Below, in pieces: positions 1-7,241 of a stretch of DNA of 34,443 nt. Within the stretch, counting starts at the first letter, position 1, and each line of letters begins with the position of its first letter. The stretch is taken from contig CANFOW010000017.1 in NCBI GenBank assembly GCA_947448865.1, forward strand, positions 1-34,443. The letters are read 5' to 3'. Both the position numbers and the translations under genes were made by a program. Source of the DNA: Actinomycetota bacterium (GTDB taxonomy: Bacteria > Actinomycetota > Actinomycetes > S36-B12 > UBA5976). The notes below the pieces were generated by a model that worked only from the letters and a program-made list of their open reading frames with translations, had not been told where the DNA came from and made no database searches.

Positions 1-7
1 AAACGAC

Positions 8-47
8 AACGCCAACCGTGCAACGCATGAGCGAAGCGGTTGGCGTT
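8..47 (-). terminator. Inverted repeat downstream of the 69-aa gene, probable terminator
   Basis: An 11-base perfect inverted repeat (AACGCCAACCG at 8-18, CGGTTGGCGTT at 37-47) encloses an 18-nt loop just beyond the stop codon of the minus-strand gene ending at 62. Read on the minus strand, the hairpin is followed by a short T-rich run (GTTGTCGTTT). The position and the stem suggest a transcription terminator for that gene. The loop is long and the T run imperfect, so this is an inference. Confidence 0.55.
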
Positions 48-61
48 TGTTACGTGGCTGA

Positions 62-271
62 TTAAGCCAGGAAGAACTCGCGAACACGATCGAGTACTGA
101 GCGACGAGGCAGGACGTTATTGAACTTCTCGTTATTGAATGAACGAACAATCATTGCGACATCTGCTTCGTGGCCTTCGGTGATTGCATTGTTAACCATG
201 ACGGCGTAATTAACCTGGAGGTCATCCTGGCTGAGTTCCTTCATGGTGGTTACCTTGTGGGCGACACTCAT
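62..271 (-). CDS. Small hypothetical protein (69 aa)
   Basis: I do not recognise this protein. The ATG at 271 is chosen because it is preceded by a GAAAGGA ribosome binding site at good spacing; the frame stays open to 325 but nothing favours an upstream start. The product begins MSVAHKVTTMKELSQDDL and ends RRSVLDRVREFFLA. It is soluble in appearance, with no signal peptide, membrane segment or cysteine, and is probably helical with a basic amphipathic C-terminus. A possible promoter lies about 30 nt upstream and a hairpin follows the stop, so it looks like a single-gene transcription unit. Promoter, ribosome binding site and terminator together make it a likely real gene. It is divergent from moaC, but nothing links it to molybdenum metabolism. 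Confidence 0.7.
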   Translation of the reverse strand: MSVAHKVTTMKELSQDDLQVNYAVMVNNAITEGHEADVAMIVRSFNNEKFNNVLPRRSVLDRVREFFLA

Positions 272-303
272 GGTGTTTCCTTTCAAAAAATGGCTGTTTG
301 CCA

Positions 304-333
304 TGTATAAATTATCGCATCTCAAGTTACCAA
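304..333 (-). promoter_or_regulatory. Probable promoter of the 69-aa gene
   Basis: On the minus strand a -35-like TTGGTA (positions 328-333) and a -10-like TATACA (304-309) are separated by 18 nt, giving a leader of roughly 25 nt before the SD-led ATG at 271. The -35 hexamer lies within an 11-bp direct repeat (326-347), so binding of a regulator there could compete with polymerase. This is pattern-based only. Confidence 0.4.
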
Positions 334-347
334 ACCGTTACCAAATC
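326..347. repeat. Two tandem 11-bp direct repeats in a divergent promoter region
   Basis: GTTACCAAACC (326-336) is followed immediately by GTTACCAAATC (337-347), identical in 10 of 11 positions. A period of 11 bp places both copies on about the same face of the helix. The repeat overlaps the putative -35 box of the 69-aa gene and lies about 75 bp upstream of moaC, so it is a candidate operator. No binding protein is suggested by the sequence. Confidence 0.5.
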
Positions 348-409
348 GGATCCAATCGGTGAATTCCCTTGGTGACATTGGGCACATCACGCATCCATGA
401 GGCTACGAG

Positions 410-415
410 TACCAT
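410..415 (+). promoter_or_regulatory. -10 box for leaderless moaC
   Basis: TACCAT lies 7 nt before the moaC ATG at 423 and no Shine-Dalgarno is visible. This is the actinobacterial TANNNT -10 at the spacing expected when transcription starts at or next to the start codon. Confidence 0.5.
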
Positions 416-422
416 TCTTGAC

Positions 423-926
423 ATGACTCAACACGCTTCAGGCGCTTCGACCTCCGCCGGGGAACTGACCCACATTGATGACTCAGGAAACGCGCACATG
501 GTGGATGTGACGGATCGCGACCTGTCGGTACGAACCGCCACTGCAGTAGGTCGTGTTGTGTTGAGTCCAACCGTTGTGAGCATGCTGCGCGACAACTCGG
601 TGCCCAAAGGTGATGTGTTGGCAACAGCACGCATCGCAGGAATTATGGCAACAAAGCGCACCCCAGATTTGATTCCGCTGTGTCACCCGATTGCAATTCA
701 CGGAGTAACACTCGACATCGTGACAACCGATTCGGGCGTTGACATTCAGGTCATGGTCAAGACTGCCGATCGCACAGGTGTTGAGATGGAGGCGCTTACG
801 GCTGTTTCTGTTGCTGCGTTAACTGTGATTGACATGGTGAAGGCCATTGATCCAGGAGCACAAATTATGGATGTTGGCGTTATCGAAAAAGATGGCGGTC
901 GCAACGGACTGTGGACTCGTAAGTAA
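423..926 (+). CDS. moaC: Cyclic pyranopterin monophosphate synthase MoaC
   Basis: MoaC converts the GTP-derived cyclic nucleotide made by MoaA into cyclic pyranopterin monophosphate, the second half of step one of molybdenum cofactor synthesis in the cytoplasm. The 167-aa product carries the family hallmarks: LTHIDDSGNAHMVDV near the N-terminus, KRTPDLIPLCHPI in the middle, and TGVEMEALTAVSVAALTVIDM with a downstream DGG near the C-terminus. The frame is open from a TTG at 369, but the ATG at 423 gives the usual family length (E. coli about 161 aa) and sits 7 nt behind a TACCAT box. mog follows after 4 nt, so the two are almost certainly cotranscribed. moaA, moaD and moaE are not in this window. 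Confidence 0.93.
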   Translation: MTQHASGASTSAGELTHIDDSGNAHMVDVTDRDLSVRTATAVGRVVLSPTVVSMLRDNSVPKGDVLATARIAGIMATKRTPDLIPLCHPIAIHGVTLDIVTTDSGVDIQVMVKTADRTGVEMEALTAVSVAALTVIDMVKAIDPGAQIMDVGVIEKDGGRNGLWTRK

Positions 927-930
927 CGAC

Positions 931-1422
931 ATGGCAAAACGCACCGCACACATCATCACGGCGAGTAATCGCGCGAGCTCTGGCGTTTATGACGATCTCA
1001 GCGGCAATACTTTGGCTGAAGGGTTACGTGGACTTGGTTATTCAGTTGCTGGCCCAGAAGTCATTCCGGATGATGTCGAGTTAATTCGTGCAGCACTCGA
1101 GAGAGCAGTCGCAACGAATGCAGACCTTGTGGTGACAACGGGTGGCACAGGGATTTCGCCGATGGACGTCACTCCAGAAGCAACCGCTCCGATGATTAAG
1201 AAACTGCTGCCAGGGATTTCTGAAGCACTTCGTGCCTATGCTCGCGATCGCGTTCCTACGACTGACCTATCCCGTGGGCTTGCCGGAATTAACGGCACAA
1301 CCTTGATAATTAATTTGCCCGGGTCACCTGGCGGCGTACGAGATGGACTCGTGATTATTGAAAGACTCGCTGCACACATTCATGATCAGATTGCAGGCGT
1401 CGATCACAATCGTCAAAGTTAA
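931..1422 (+). CDS. mog: MogA/MoaB family molybdopterin adenylyltransferase
   Basis: Proteins of this family bind molybdopterin and, in the Mog branch, adenylylate it before molybdate insertion. The 163-aa product shows the molybdopterin-binding core: TTGGTGISPMDVTPEAT (about residues 69-85) and LPGSPGGVRDGL near the C-terminus. The ATG at 931 was chosen over the longer frame start at 847, which lies inside moaC. It starts 4 nt after the moaC stop, forming a moaC-mog operon as in other actinobacteria. Its stop overlaps the stop of the convergent DUF456 gene (1419-1422). The MoaB and Mog branches are hard to separate from sequence alone, so the exact reaction is inferred. Confidence 0.88.
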   Translation: MAKRTAHIITASNRASSGVYDDLSGNTLAEGLRGLGYSVAGPEVIPDDVELIRAALERAVATNADLVVTTGGTGISPMDVTPEATAPMIKKLLPGISEALRAYARDRVPTTDLSRGLAGINGTTLIINLPGSPGGVRDGLVIIERLAAHIHDQIAGVDHNRQS

Positions 1423-1904
1423 GTGAGAACTAATCCCACTAACCACAGCGCAACAATCACACTGGCACATGCAGCGTGAACCAACATGGATACGCCGAAA
1501 GCTTTTAAACTTTGCGTAGTTGCAGTCACACTTGCTTTTAAGTCCCGGTTCGTTGCGAAATGTGCGAGGAATACGCCGGAAGCAAACCCAAGCGGTACTC
1601 CAAGCACGGGAATGATGAAGAATCCAACGATGCCGAGTAGTGCTCCTAGCGCGTTACCCCATCGCGGCAAGCGCGCCGCATTGGTGGCTCTGGCTGGAAG
1701 AACAATTGATGACGCAATCGCAATGCCAGTCAACACAGTCATAAAGAAGAACAGAACCCACCGAGCACTTCCGCCGCCATCGCCGATTGTCCACACAAAT
1801 CCCGCAAACCATACGAGCATGATTCCGGGCACTACGGGCACAACAGTTCCAACGAGACCTATCGCCATAACAATTGCGATAGCAAGTTCAGCAAGAGCAC
1901 TCAT
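1419..1904 (-). CDS. DUF456-type integral membrane protein
   Basis: This 161-aa hydrophobic protein resembles the DUF456 family: an N-terminal segment LVGTVVPVVPGIMLVW with the typical G-x2-P-x3-PG pattern, and a central glycine-rich hairpin (LLGIVGFFIIPVLGVPLGF). Four to five membrane-spanning segments are visible, at about residues 5-35, 48-70, 88-112 and 132-160. Function is unknown for the family. No Shine-Dalgarno is seen; a CACAAT hexamer lies exactly 6 nt before the ATG, suggesting a leaderless transcript. It converges on mog with overlapping stops and is divergent from the DUF445 gene. Confidence 0.75.
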   Translation of the reverse strand: MSALAELAIAIVMAIGLVGTVVPVVPGIMLVWFAGFVWTIGDGGGSARWVLFFFMTVLTGIAIASSIVLPARATNAARLPRWGNALGALLGIVGFFIIPVLGVPLGFASGVFLAHFATNRDLKASVTATTQSLKAFGVSMLVHAACASVIVALWLVGLVLT

Positions 1905-1972
1905 GAGGATATTGTGTCGCGAAGTCGGCGTTCAATGGTGCTGATGTCAGCATTTCGTGTGACCATTGACCT

Positions 1973-3250
1973 GTGAGTGCGCCGCTGGAAGTCATCGTTG
2001 GAGAAAACGATCGAGTGAAACTTCGGCAATTGCGCAGAATGAAATCGGTAGCCGCTGGTTTCCTTCTCTTTGCAGCTGTTGTTTATTTAGTCGCCTTGCG
2101 TGCCGAACATCATGGCGGCGCAGCGTGGGTTGGATACATACGAGCGGCTGCAGAAGCCGGAATGGTTGGCGGACTTGCAGATTGGTTTGCAGTCACTGCA
2201 CTTTTTCGGCACCCACTTGGTATCCCGATTCCACACACGGCGATAATTCCGCAACGTAAAGACGCTATCGGGGCAAGTCTGGGTTCATTTGTCAGTGAGA
2301 ATTTCCTGAGTGAAGACGTCATTCGCACCAAGCTGTCATCTTTAGATCTAGGAAAAATGCTTGGAGAATTTCTCAGCGTAGAAAGCAATGCGCAAAAAGT
2401 GACAAAAGAAATATCAGGTGTTATCCATTGGCTCGACGAACTTGGTGACGACGAACAGATCTCGCAACTGATTGATGACACATTCAAGCGGTTGGTGAAC
2501 AAGTTTGATGTGTCAGGACCACTTGCCGCACTGCTCGAGACCTCGCTTGAACATAACGCCCATCAACCAGTTATCGACTTGTTGGCTGGCGCTCTGGAAG
2601 ACCACCTGCGAAGCGATCCACAACGCGCACAAGGGTGGTTCAATGAACAACTACCTCGCTGGATTCCAGGCGTTGGCAAGGACCTCGCGGGTGAATGGAT
2701 TTATAACCGCATCATTGAATGGTGCACGGATGTGCGCGCAGATGTAGACCATCCACTTCGAGATTCAATTAGTCGATGGCTGGCTAAATACGCCAAACGC
2801 ATGCGAACAAATCGCGCGTTGAAGGCGCGCATTAACGAAATCAAAATGTCACTGGCCAATAATCCACAAATTAAGGCAGCAATTTCTGACATGTGGCTCT
2901 CGGCCAAAGAGACACTTGCACGAGATTCGCAAAACCCAGATAGCCCGCTGCGTATTCGCACTACGCAGATGTTGGTGACTGCGGGAAACTCACTTTTAGA
3001 TGACGAAAAAATGAGAAATGCTGTAGATGAAACCATTGCAGATCTTGCATCGCATGTTGTGAATAATTACCGCAATGACATTACGGGTATCATCACAGAT
3101 ACAGTTGCCCGCTGGGATGCCGATGACACGTCGCGAAAAATTGAATTACAAGTTGGGCGAGACCTTCAGTACATCCGATTGAATGGAACTCTGGTCGGTG
3201 CTCTTGCAGGTGCTGCTATTTACGCTGTGGGGCAGTTAGTCGTTAGTTAA
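1973..3250 (+). CDS. DUF445 family membrane protein
   Basis: This 425-aa protein belongs to the DUF445 (YjiN/YheB-like) family. A hydrophobic segment at about residues 26-43 is followed by the family signature GMVGGLADWFAVTALFRHPLG (about 63-83) and the IPHTAIIP segment. A long charged helical middle follows, and a second membrane helix closes the C-terminus (about 405-424). The topology suggests two anchors with a large soluble domain between them; the biological role is not established. The GTG at 1973 is preceded by GACCAT plus 6 nt and no Shine-Dalgarno, consistent with a leaderless start. Its last 8 bases overlap the end of the convergent sua5 gene. Confidence 0.85.
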   Translation: MSAPLEVIVGENDRVKLRQLRRMKSVAAGFLLFAAVVYLVALRAEHHGGAAWVGYIRAAAEAGMVGGLADWFAVTALFRHPLGIPIPHTAIIPQRKDAIGASLGSFVSENFLSEDVIRTKLSSLDLGKMLGEFLSVESNAQKVTKEISGVIHWLDELGDDEQISQLIDDTFKRLVNKFDVSGPLAALLETSLEHNAHQPVIDLLAGALEDHLRSDPQRAQGWFNEQLPRWIPGVGKDLAGEWIYNRIIEWCTDVRADVDHPLRDSISRWLAKYAKRMRTNRALKARINEIKMSLANNPQIKAAISDMWLSAKETLARDSQNPDSPLRIRTTQMLVTAGNSLLDDEKMRNAVDETIADLASHVVNNYRNDITGIITDTVARWDADDTSRKIELQVGRDLQYIRLNGTLVGALAGAAIYAVGQLVVS

Positions 3251-4193
3251 AGGCGGCGCGACCGAGACGATCACGTATCGCTTCAGCAAGCCCTTCTTCA
3301 TGAGGCAACACCACGTACACCGAACCGAGTCCGTCAATGTCAGCTTGGCGTAGTGCTGAGTAAAGGTCCGCGGCGTAATCCTCGATTGTGAGTGGAGCAG
3401 CGAGGCGTACTAAATGTGCAGGAGTGCTGACTTCACGAAAAGCTATGAGGCCACCTGGGGATTCAGGTATCTCATCAGAATCATTGAGAAGAATGACATG
3501 AGCATCTGGTGCATAATGCGAATCCAAATGTCCAGACACTCGAGGAGGATTCTGTGGCTCGGTCACGTTTAGACCCGTTGCCTCAGCAATCATTTTGCGC
3601 GTTACTCCGCCGGGACGTAACACAACGGGAGACTGACCAGTTGCTAACACAATTGTTGACTCGACTCCGATGAGTGATGGGCCACCGTCAAGAATCACAC
3701 CACGATGGTGATGAAGGTACTCGCCTAGGTCGGCCTGAACATGCTCGGCAGTTGTCGGCGAGACGTGACCGAATCGATTAGCACTTGGTGCGACGACACC
3801 GGGGATTCCGCGAGCCCACAGCGTTTCCAGCACAGTCAGAGTCAGTGGATGGTTCGGTACCCGAATAGCAACGGTGTCTTGCTGTCCTGTCACGGTATCC
3901 AACGCCAACGAAGTACGAGCGCCAACTAATGTGACAGGTCCGGGCCAAAATCTTTGGCCAAGTTCACGTGCCCATTCGGGAAGCGAACTCACCCAAGCCG
4001 TTGCCGAGTCAAGAGAAGGTATGTGGACGATTAACGGATGGTTCCGTGGTCGACCTTTTGCCTCAAAAACTGCCGCGATTGCCTTTTCATTGCACGCATG
4101 GGCTCCAAGCCCGTAGACCGTTTCGGTCGGAATCGCGCACAATCGTGCATCCGCAATGACGTCAACTGCCAATAATGGGTCAGTGACGATCAT
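3243..4193 (-). CDS. L-threonylcarbamoyladenylate synthase, Sua5 type
   Basis: The enzyme makes threonylcarbamoyl-AMP from threonine, bicarbonate and ATP, the first step of the universal t6A37 tRNA modification. The 316-aa product has the YrdC domain at about residues 1-190, with PTETVYGLG (22-30), KGRP (46-49) and PSANRFGHVSPT (136-147). A linker SGHLDSHYAP (210-219) leads to a C-terminal Sua5 domain, so this is the long Sua5 form and not the short TsaC form. The open frame runs back to 4367, but the ATG at 4193 matches the conserved N-terminus and lies 4 nt after the antiporter stop, so the two genes form a minus-strand operon. The end overlaps the convergent DUF445 gene by 8 nt. Confidence 0.92.
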   Translation of the reverse strand: MIVTDPLLAVDVIADARLCAIPTETVYGLGAHACNEKAIAAVFEAKGRPRNHPLIVHIPSLDSATAWVSSLPEWARELGQRFWPGPVTLVGARTSLALDTVTGQQDTVAIRVPNHPLTLTVLETLWARGIPGVVAPSANRFGHVSPTTAEHVQADLGEYLHHHRGVILDGGPSLIGVESTIVLATGQSPVVLRPGGVTRKMIAEATGLNVTEPQNPPRVSGHLDSHYAPDAHVILLNDSDEIPESPGGLIAFREVSTPAHLVRLAAPLTIEDYAADLYSALRQADIDGLGSVYVVLPHEEGLAEAIRDRLGRAAFN

Positions 4194-4197
4194 GGCG

Positions 4198-5349
4198 TTA
4201 TCCCCACCAGAAAGAAACCGCAATTGCTGAATACAACGCCAACAAGGTTGCGCCTTCAAACCACGTTGAATCACCATCGCTGACGACAGTTGCTGCGGTA
4301 AAAGTCGACATGAAAAGTACGCCGAGAAGCAGCGGTGTGAACACGAGCGTAAACGAGGCAGCTCCAACTAGTGGCGCAGCTAACGCAATCATCGGTGCCA
4401 CAATCATCGCAACCTGTACAGGTGACTGCAGAATCACTTGTAATGCATATTCCGATTGGTTCTTCATAGCAAGTTGAATGCCGACAACATTTTCAACCGC
4501 GTTACCAGCAATAGCCACGATGATTAAACCAGCGAAAGCTTGGCTGATGTGCAGAGTTTCCATTGCAGGAGTCAGAGCAATAACGAACCAATCTGAAACC
4601 AGTGCAGCACCAAGACCAGAAATGGCGAGCATAAAAATTGCCAGCGACAGCGGCCATTCACCGTGGTGTCCCGCTTGGCTCTTTGCAGCCAAGGCTTCGT
4701 TACTGCCTGTGATTGGGCTTTGATGTTTTCCACGTCGTAAAGTTTCGGGAAGCGAAGCTATAAACAAAGTAAGTAGTGCAATTGAGACTGCAATTGTCAC
4801 AGTGCGTTCGTGTGCGGCTGCCGGCGTATGAAGCGCGCTTGTCAGTGTGGGAACCGACAGCACAAAAACGCTGAGGACGAGCAAAAGTCCTAACTGGCGA
4901 CTTGCAACGGGATCAAAATGTTGGCGACCATGTTTGATGCCACCAAGGAAGAATGCAAGACCGGCAATCAGCAACACGTTCGCAAGAATGGAACCCACGA
5001 TGGTTGCTTTAACAACTTCATAAAGTCCGGCTTTCAGGCTAAACAGAATGACAAAAATTTCGGGCAAGTTCGCTAAGAAAGACTGAAGTACGCCGGTCGC
5101 ACCAGCACCTAACCGATCACCAAGCGCTTCAACACTGCGCCCAACCAGGCTGGCCAAAGTCGCAAGTGCGAGCGCAGAAGAGACAAACGATACGACAGGA
5201 CTGCCGCCAGAATTGTGGAAAATACCAGCCGCAATAGTCATACCAAGGCACAAAGCCAACAATTTGCGATCAGCGCTGGTCAAAGTGCCTGCGCGCTTGG
5301 CAGGTGCGGTTTGGCCTTGTGGGTTTGGGTCAATTTTGCGTCGCGACAT
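4198..5349 (-). CDS. CAX-type calcium/proton antiporter
   Basis: This is a member of the cation/Ca2+ exchanger superfamily, likely expelling Ca2+ (or a similar cation) in exchange for H+ across the cytoplasmic membrane. The 383-aa protein has about 11 hydrophobic segments and two inverted alpha repeats: one around residues 80-125 with FLANLPEIFV (acidic residue E97), the other around 273-310 with VAIAGNAVENVVG (E286). The N-terminal 25 residues are a charged, Pro/Gln-containing cytoplasmic tail. The ATG at 5349 follows TAGGCT by exactly 6 nt, so translation is probably leaderless. sua5 follows in the same operon. Cation specificity cannot be read from sequence. Confidence 0.87.
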   Translation of the reverse strand: MSRRKIDPNPQGQTAPAKRAGTLTSADRKLLALCLGMTIAAGIFHNSGGSPVVSFVSSALALATLASLVGRSVEALGDRLGAGATGVLQSFLANLPEIFVILFSLKAGLYEVVKATIVGSILANVLLIAGLAFFLGGIKHGRQHFDPVASRQLGLLLVLSVFVLSVPTLTSALHTPAAAHERTVTIAVSIALLTLFIASLPETLRRGKHQSPITGSNEALAAKSQAGHHGEWPLSLAIFMLAISGLGAALVSDWFVIALTPAMETLHISQAFAGLIIVAIAGNAVENVVGIQLAMKNQSEYALQVILQSPVQVAMIVAPMIALAAPLVGAASFTLVFTPLLLGVLFMSTFTAATVVSDGDSTWFEGATLLALYSAIAVSFWWG

Positions 5350-5355
5350 GGCAGT

Positions 5356-5361
5356 AGCCTA
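5356..5361 (-). promoter_or_regulatory. -10 box for the leaderless antiporter-sua5 operon
   Basis: On the minus strand TAGGCT is followed by 6 nt and then the ATG at 5349. No Shine-Dalgarno is present. The same hexamer at the same spacing precedes glmU (25058-25063). Confidence 0.6.
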
Positions 5362-5369
5362 CCGAAACT

Positions 5370-6224
5370 TCAGCGTATGCCTTCGCAGTGAGCAATAAGT
5401 GAGGTGCGTAAAGTGTGCGCACGGCTGGTGAAACTGCGCTGTTTTTCGGCGTATTCCTGGCGGCCAGTTTGAGTCTCAACTCGTATTGGTTGCACTCCGA
5501 TAGCAGATAATTCATACGGTGCAACTTGCATGTCGACTAGCCGAATGTCTTTTGCTAGTTGGAAACATTCACGCACAAGCTCGGAACCGACCAGAGGTGC
5601 AAGCAGCATCGCATGTTTATACAAATCCATGTTTGCGTGTAAACACCCCGGTTGTTCAAATGCGACCTGATCGTTTCGAGTCAGTTGCACAGGATTAAGT
5701 GGCCGCGCATCGGCTGTGAAGAATCGAAACGCATCAAAGTGTGTGCATCGCAATCCGACTTCATCAATCGTGTGTGCAATTTCGGTTTGGGATAGTCGCA
5801 GTTGGAAATCGCTATGGCGAATGGTGTCTTGGTTTAACACCATTGCCCATTCGTGTAATCCGAAGCAACCAGTTTTAGCGGGGCGATTATGAGTTGCACT
5901 CAGCAGGGTGAGTGAATTGGCGATGGTCTGTGTGCGTTGAGAAATCCACGAGGGACTTAATCGAATGGTTCCGTTATCAAAGGAATAAACATCTGGATCA
6001 AATTCTTCGAAGTCATCAGAATCTGCTTGCAAAGCATTGGTAAAACCGGGATGCCACGTGCGTAACTTTGCTGCACTAAATGGGTAGTACTCAAAAAGGA
6101 AGTCATCGACGGGATGTTTTTCTTGTCGGGCACGACGCGTGAGGCGTGGCGTGACCCAATTGTCGACTGAACGCATGTGAGAAAGTTTGCGCGCCTTCCA
6201 GTCAGCTTGTTCAAGTATCACCAC
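5370..6224 (-). CDS. Actinobacterial protein usually annotated as 3-methyladenine DNA glycosylase
   Basis: The 284-aa protein matches a family I know from many actinobacteria, usually annotated as 3-methyladenine DNA glycosylase. Conserved-looking blocks are HPVDDFLFEYYPFSAAKLRTW (about 37-57), GLHEWAMVL (about 122-130), LRCTHFDAFRFFTADARPLN (about 158-177) and EQPGCLHANMDLYKHAML (about 190-207). It has no helix-hairpin-helix or obvious AAG/TAG fold motif that I can recognise, so the repair activity is family annotation, not something visible here. The many conserved His, Asp and aromatic residues look enzymatic. The GTG at 6224 follows TACAAT by exactly 6 nt, indicating a leaderless transcript. 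A second GTG is the next codon. Confidence 0.65.
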   Translation of the reverse strand: MVILEQADWKARKLSHMRSVDNWVTPRLTRRARQEKHPVDDFLFEYYPFSAAKLRTWHPGFTNALQADSDDFEEFDPDVYSFDNGTIRLSPSWISQRTQTIANSLTLLSATHNRPAKTGCFGLHEWAMVLNQDTIRHSDFQLRLSQTEIAHTIDEVGLRCTHFDAFRFFTADARPLNPVQLTRNDQVAFEQPGCLHANMDLYKHAMLLAPLVGSELVRECFQLAKDIRLVDMQVAPYELSAIGVQPIRVETQTGRQEYAEKQRSFTSRAHTLRTSLIAHCEGIR

Positions 6225-6230
6225 GTGTGC

Positions 6231-6236
6231 ATTGTA
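6231..6236 (-). promoter_or_regulatory. -10 box for the leaderless glycosylase-like gene
   Basis: On the minus strand a near-consensus TACAAT is followed by 6 nt (GCACAC) and the GTG start at 6224. This spacing fixes the start codon choice. Confidence 0.6.
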
Positions 6237-6297
6237 GAACGGCCAGCTTTGGCGTGGCTATTTGGTGAATAGGTGCCACACAGGTGACTATTGGATT

Positions 6298-6462
6298 ATG
6301 ACTGAGATGCCACCGGTGCCGCGCAATGATGAAGAGCTCAAGAATCTCTTGCGTAAGGCGTTAGCGGATTTGGATCTTGACCCAGACGAAACTGCAGATG
6401 ACATGGCGATTAGACGATCACAAGATCAGCAGTTACTCGAAGATGTTCCACCGCATCATTGA
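6298..6462 (+). CDS. Small acidic hypothetical protein (54 aa)
   Basis: I do not recognise this protein. It begins MTEMPPVPRNDEELKNLL and is rich in Asp and Glu, with the run ADLDLDPDETADDM in the middle. No membrane segment or signal is seen; the centre is probably an amphipathic helix. The frame is open from a GTG at 6262, but the ATG at 6298 sits exactly 6 nt after GACTAT, the same geometry as the leaderless starts nearby, which also argues that the gene is real. It lies alone between the divergent glycosylase-like gene and the convergent SAF gene. A second in-frame ATG at 6307 could be used instead. Confidence 0.5.
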   Translation: MTEMPPVPRNDEELKNLLRKALADLDLDPDETADDMAIRRSQDQQLLEDVPPHH

Positions 6463-6525
6463 CAATCACTAGTCACGTAAATTTTCATTCAACGAGCTAA
6501 GTGGTTTCGACGTTATTTACCGAGC

Positions 6526-6555
6526 AATCGCTCCGATTAGTTTGTCTTAGCGATT
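6526..6555. terminator. Inverted repeat between convergent genes, possible terminator
   Basis: AATCGCT (6526-6532) and AGCGATT (6549-6555) form a perfect 7-bp inverted repeat with a 16-nt loop. It overlaps the last codons of the SAF gene and lies 64 nt after the small acidic ORF. No strong T run follows on either strand, so a terminator role is only possible. Confidence 0.25.
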
Positions 6556-7146
6556 AAGCGCAATGCTGAATGTGTTATTTGTTTTTGCTTGAGCAATCAG
6601 AAATGCTTCCGAAGGTGTCACCGCAATTGTCAGGAAAGAATCGCTCGCACTCGGACTAAGCATTGAATGAGTGGTTGAAGGCGAACTAGGTAACACAGTG
6701 GCAGCGCGTGCAACGAGTTGTGCGATACCTGTTTGAGACGTTGAGTAGACAGTTACAGTCGAAAAGTCGCGCACGAGATCTCGTTCTCCGGTTGACACAG
6801 GAATGACAACGGCGACTTCGTCGACAGGCAAAGCACTTAGTCCGTTGCTCGTGCTGACAAAAGCGTAGGTGAGTGGCACACCCTGAGCCAAAGAAACAAG
6901 TGTCGTTTGCCCAATGAGTTCTGATGGATCCGTAACGGATGTGGCCCAAGAATACGTTGAGTCAACACTGGTCACATCTGATGCAGTCACCGTGTGCCCA
7001 GCCGCGAGATCATGGGATGCCACCAAAATCCGCTGGGAATGCATCGGGTGAATCATGGAAGCAACGGTGAGCGCCGCAAGACCAGCACATAATGCGGCAA
7101 GTTCTCTACGAAAATGAATGATGAGCGCTATTGGCTTAGGTTTCAT
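6547..7146 (-). CDS. SAF-domain (CpaB-like) membrane-anchored protein
   Basis: The 199-aa protein has one N-terminal membrane helix (about residues 15-34) and then an extracytoplasmic SAF/CpaB-type domain: RILVASHDLAAGHTVTASDV (about 39-58) and LIGQTTLVSLAQGVPLTYAFV (about 77-97) match the usual order of that fold. CpaB proteins help assemble Flp pili, but no pilus genes are nearby. In many actinobacteria a lone SAF protein sits beside the FmdB zinc-ribbon gene, as here, with unknown function. It is divergent from fmdB with a 95-bp gap. No Shine-Dalgarno or -10 box at leaderless spacing is evident, so promoter position is unclear. Confidence 0.72.
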   Translation of the reverse strand: MKPKPIALIIHFRRELAALCAGLAALTVASMIHPMHSQRILVASHDLAAGHTVTASDVTSVDSTYSWATSVTDPSELIGQTTLVSLAQGVPLTYAFVSTSNGLSALPVDEVAVVIPVSTGERDLVRDFSTVTVYSTSQTGIAQLVARAATVLPSSPSTTHSMLSPSASDSFLTIAVTPSEAFLIAQAKTNNTFSIALNR

Positions 7147-7241
7147 AGGTCGTCACACTAAAGTCTTTTCGCAATTCGGCGTTGGCATTTGTCCACAGGT
7201 ACTATTGGCGTATTCGATTTCCAGAATTGTGAGCGATTGAC

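Noticed and set aside
1486-1944. 152-aa plus-strand open frame across the DUF456 gene
   Set aside because: It lies antisense to a convincing membrane protein with a family signature, has Ala/Pro/Thr-rich shadow composition and no start signal.
4194-4367. Upstream extension of the Sua5 frame
   Set aside because: The extra 58 residues lie inside the antiporter gene and precede the conserved N-terminus; the ATG at 4193 fits the family and operon spacing.
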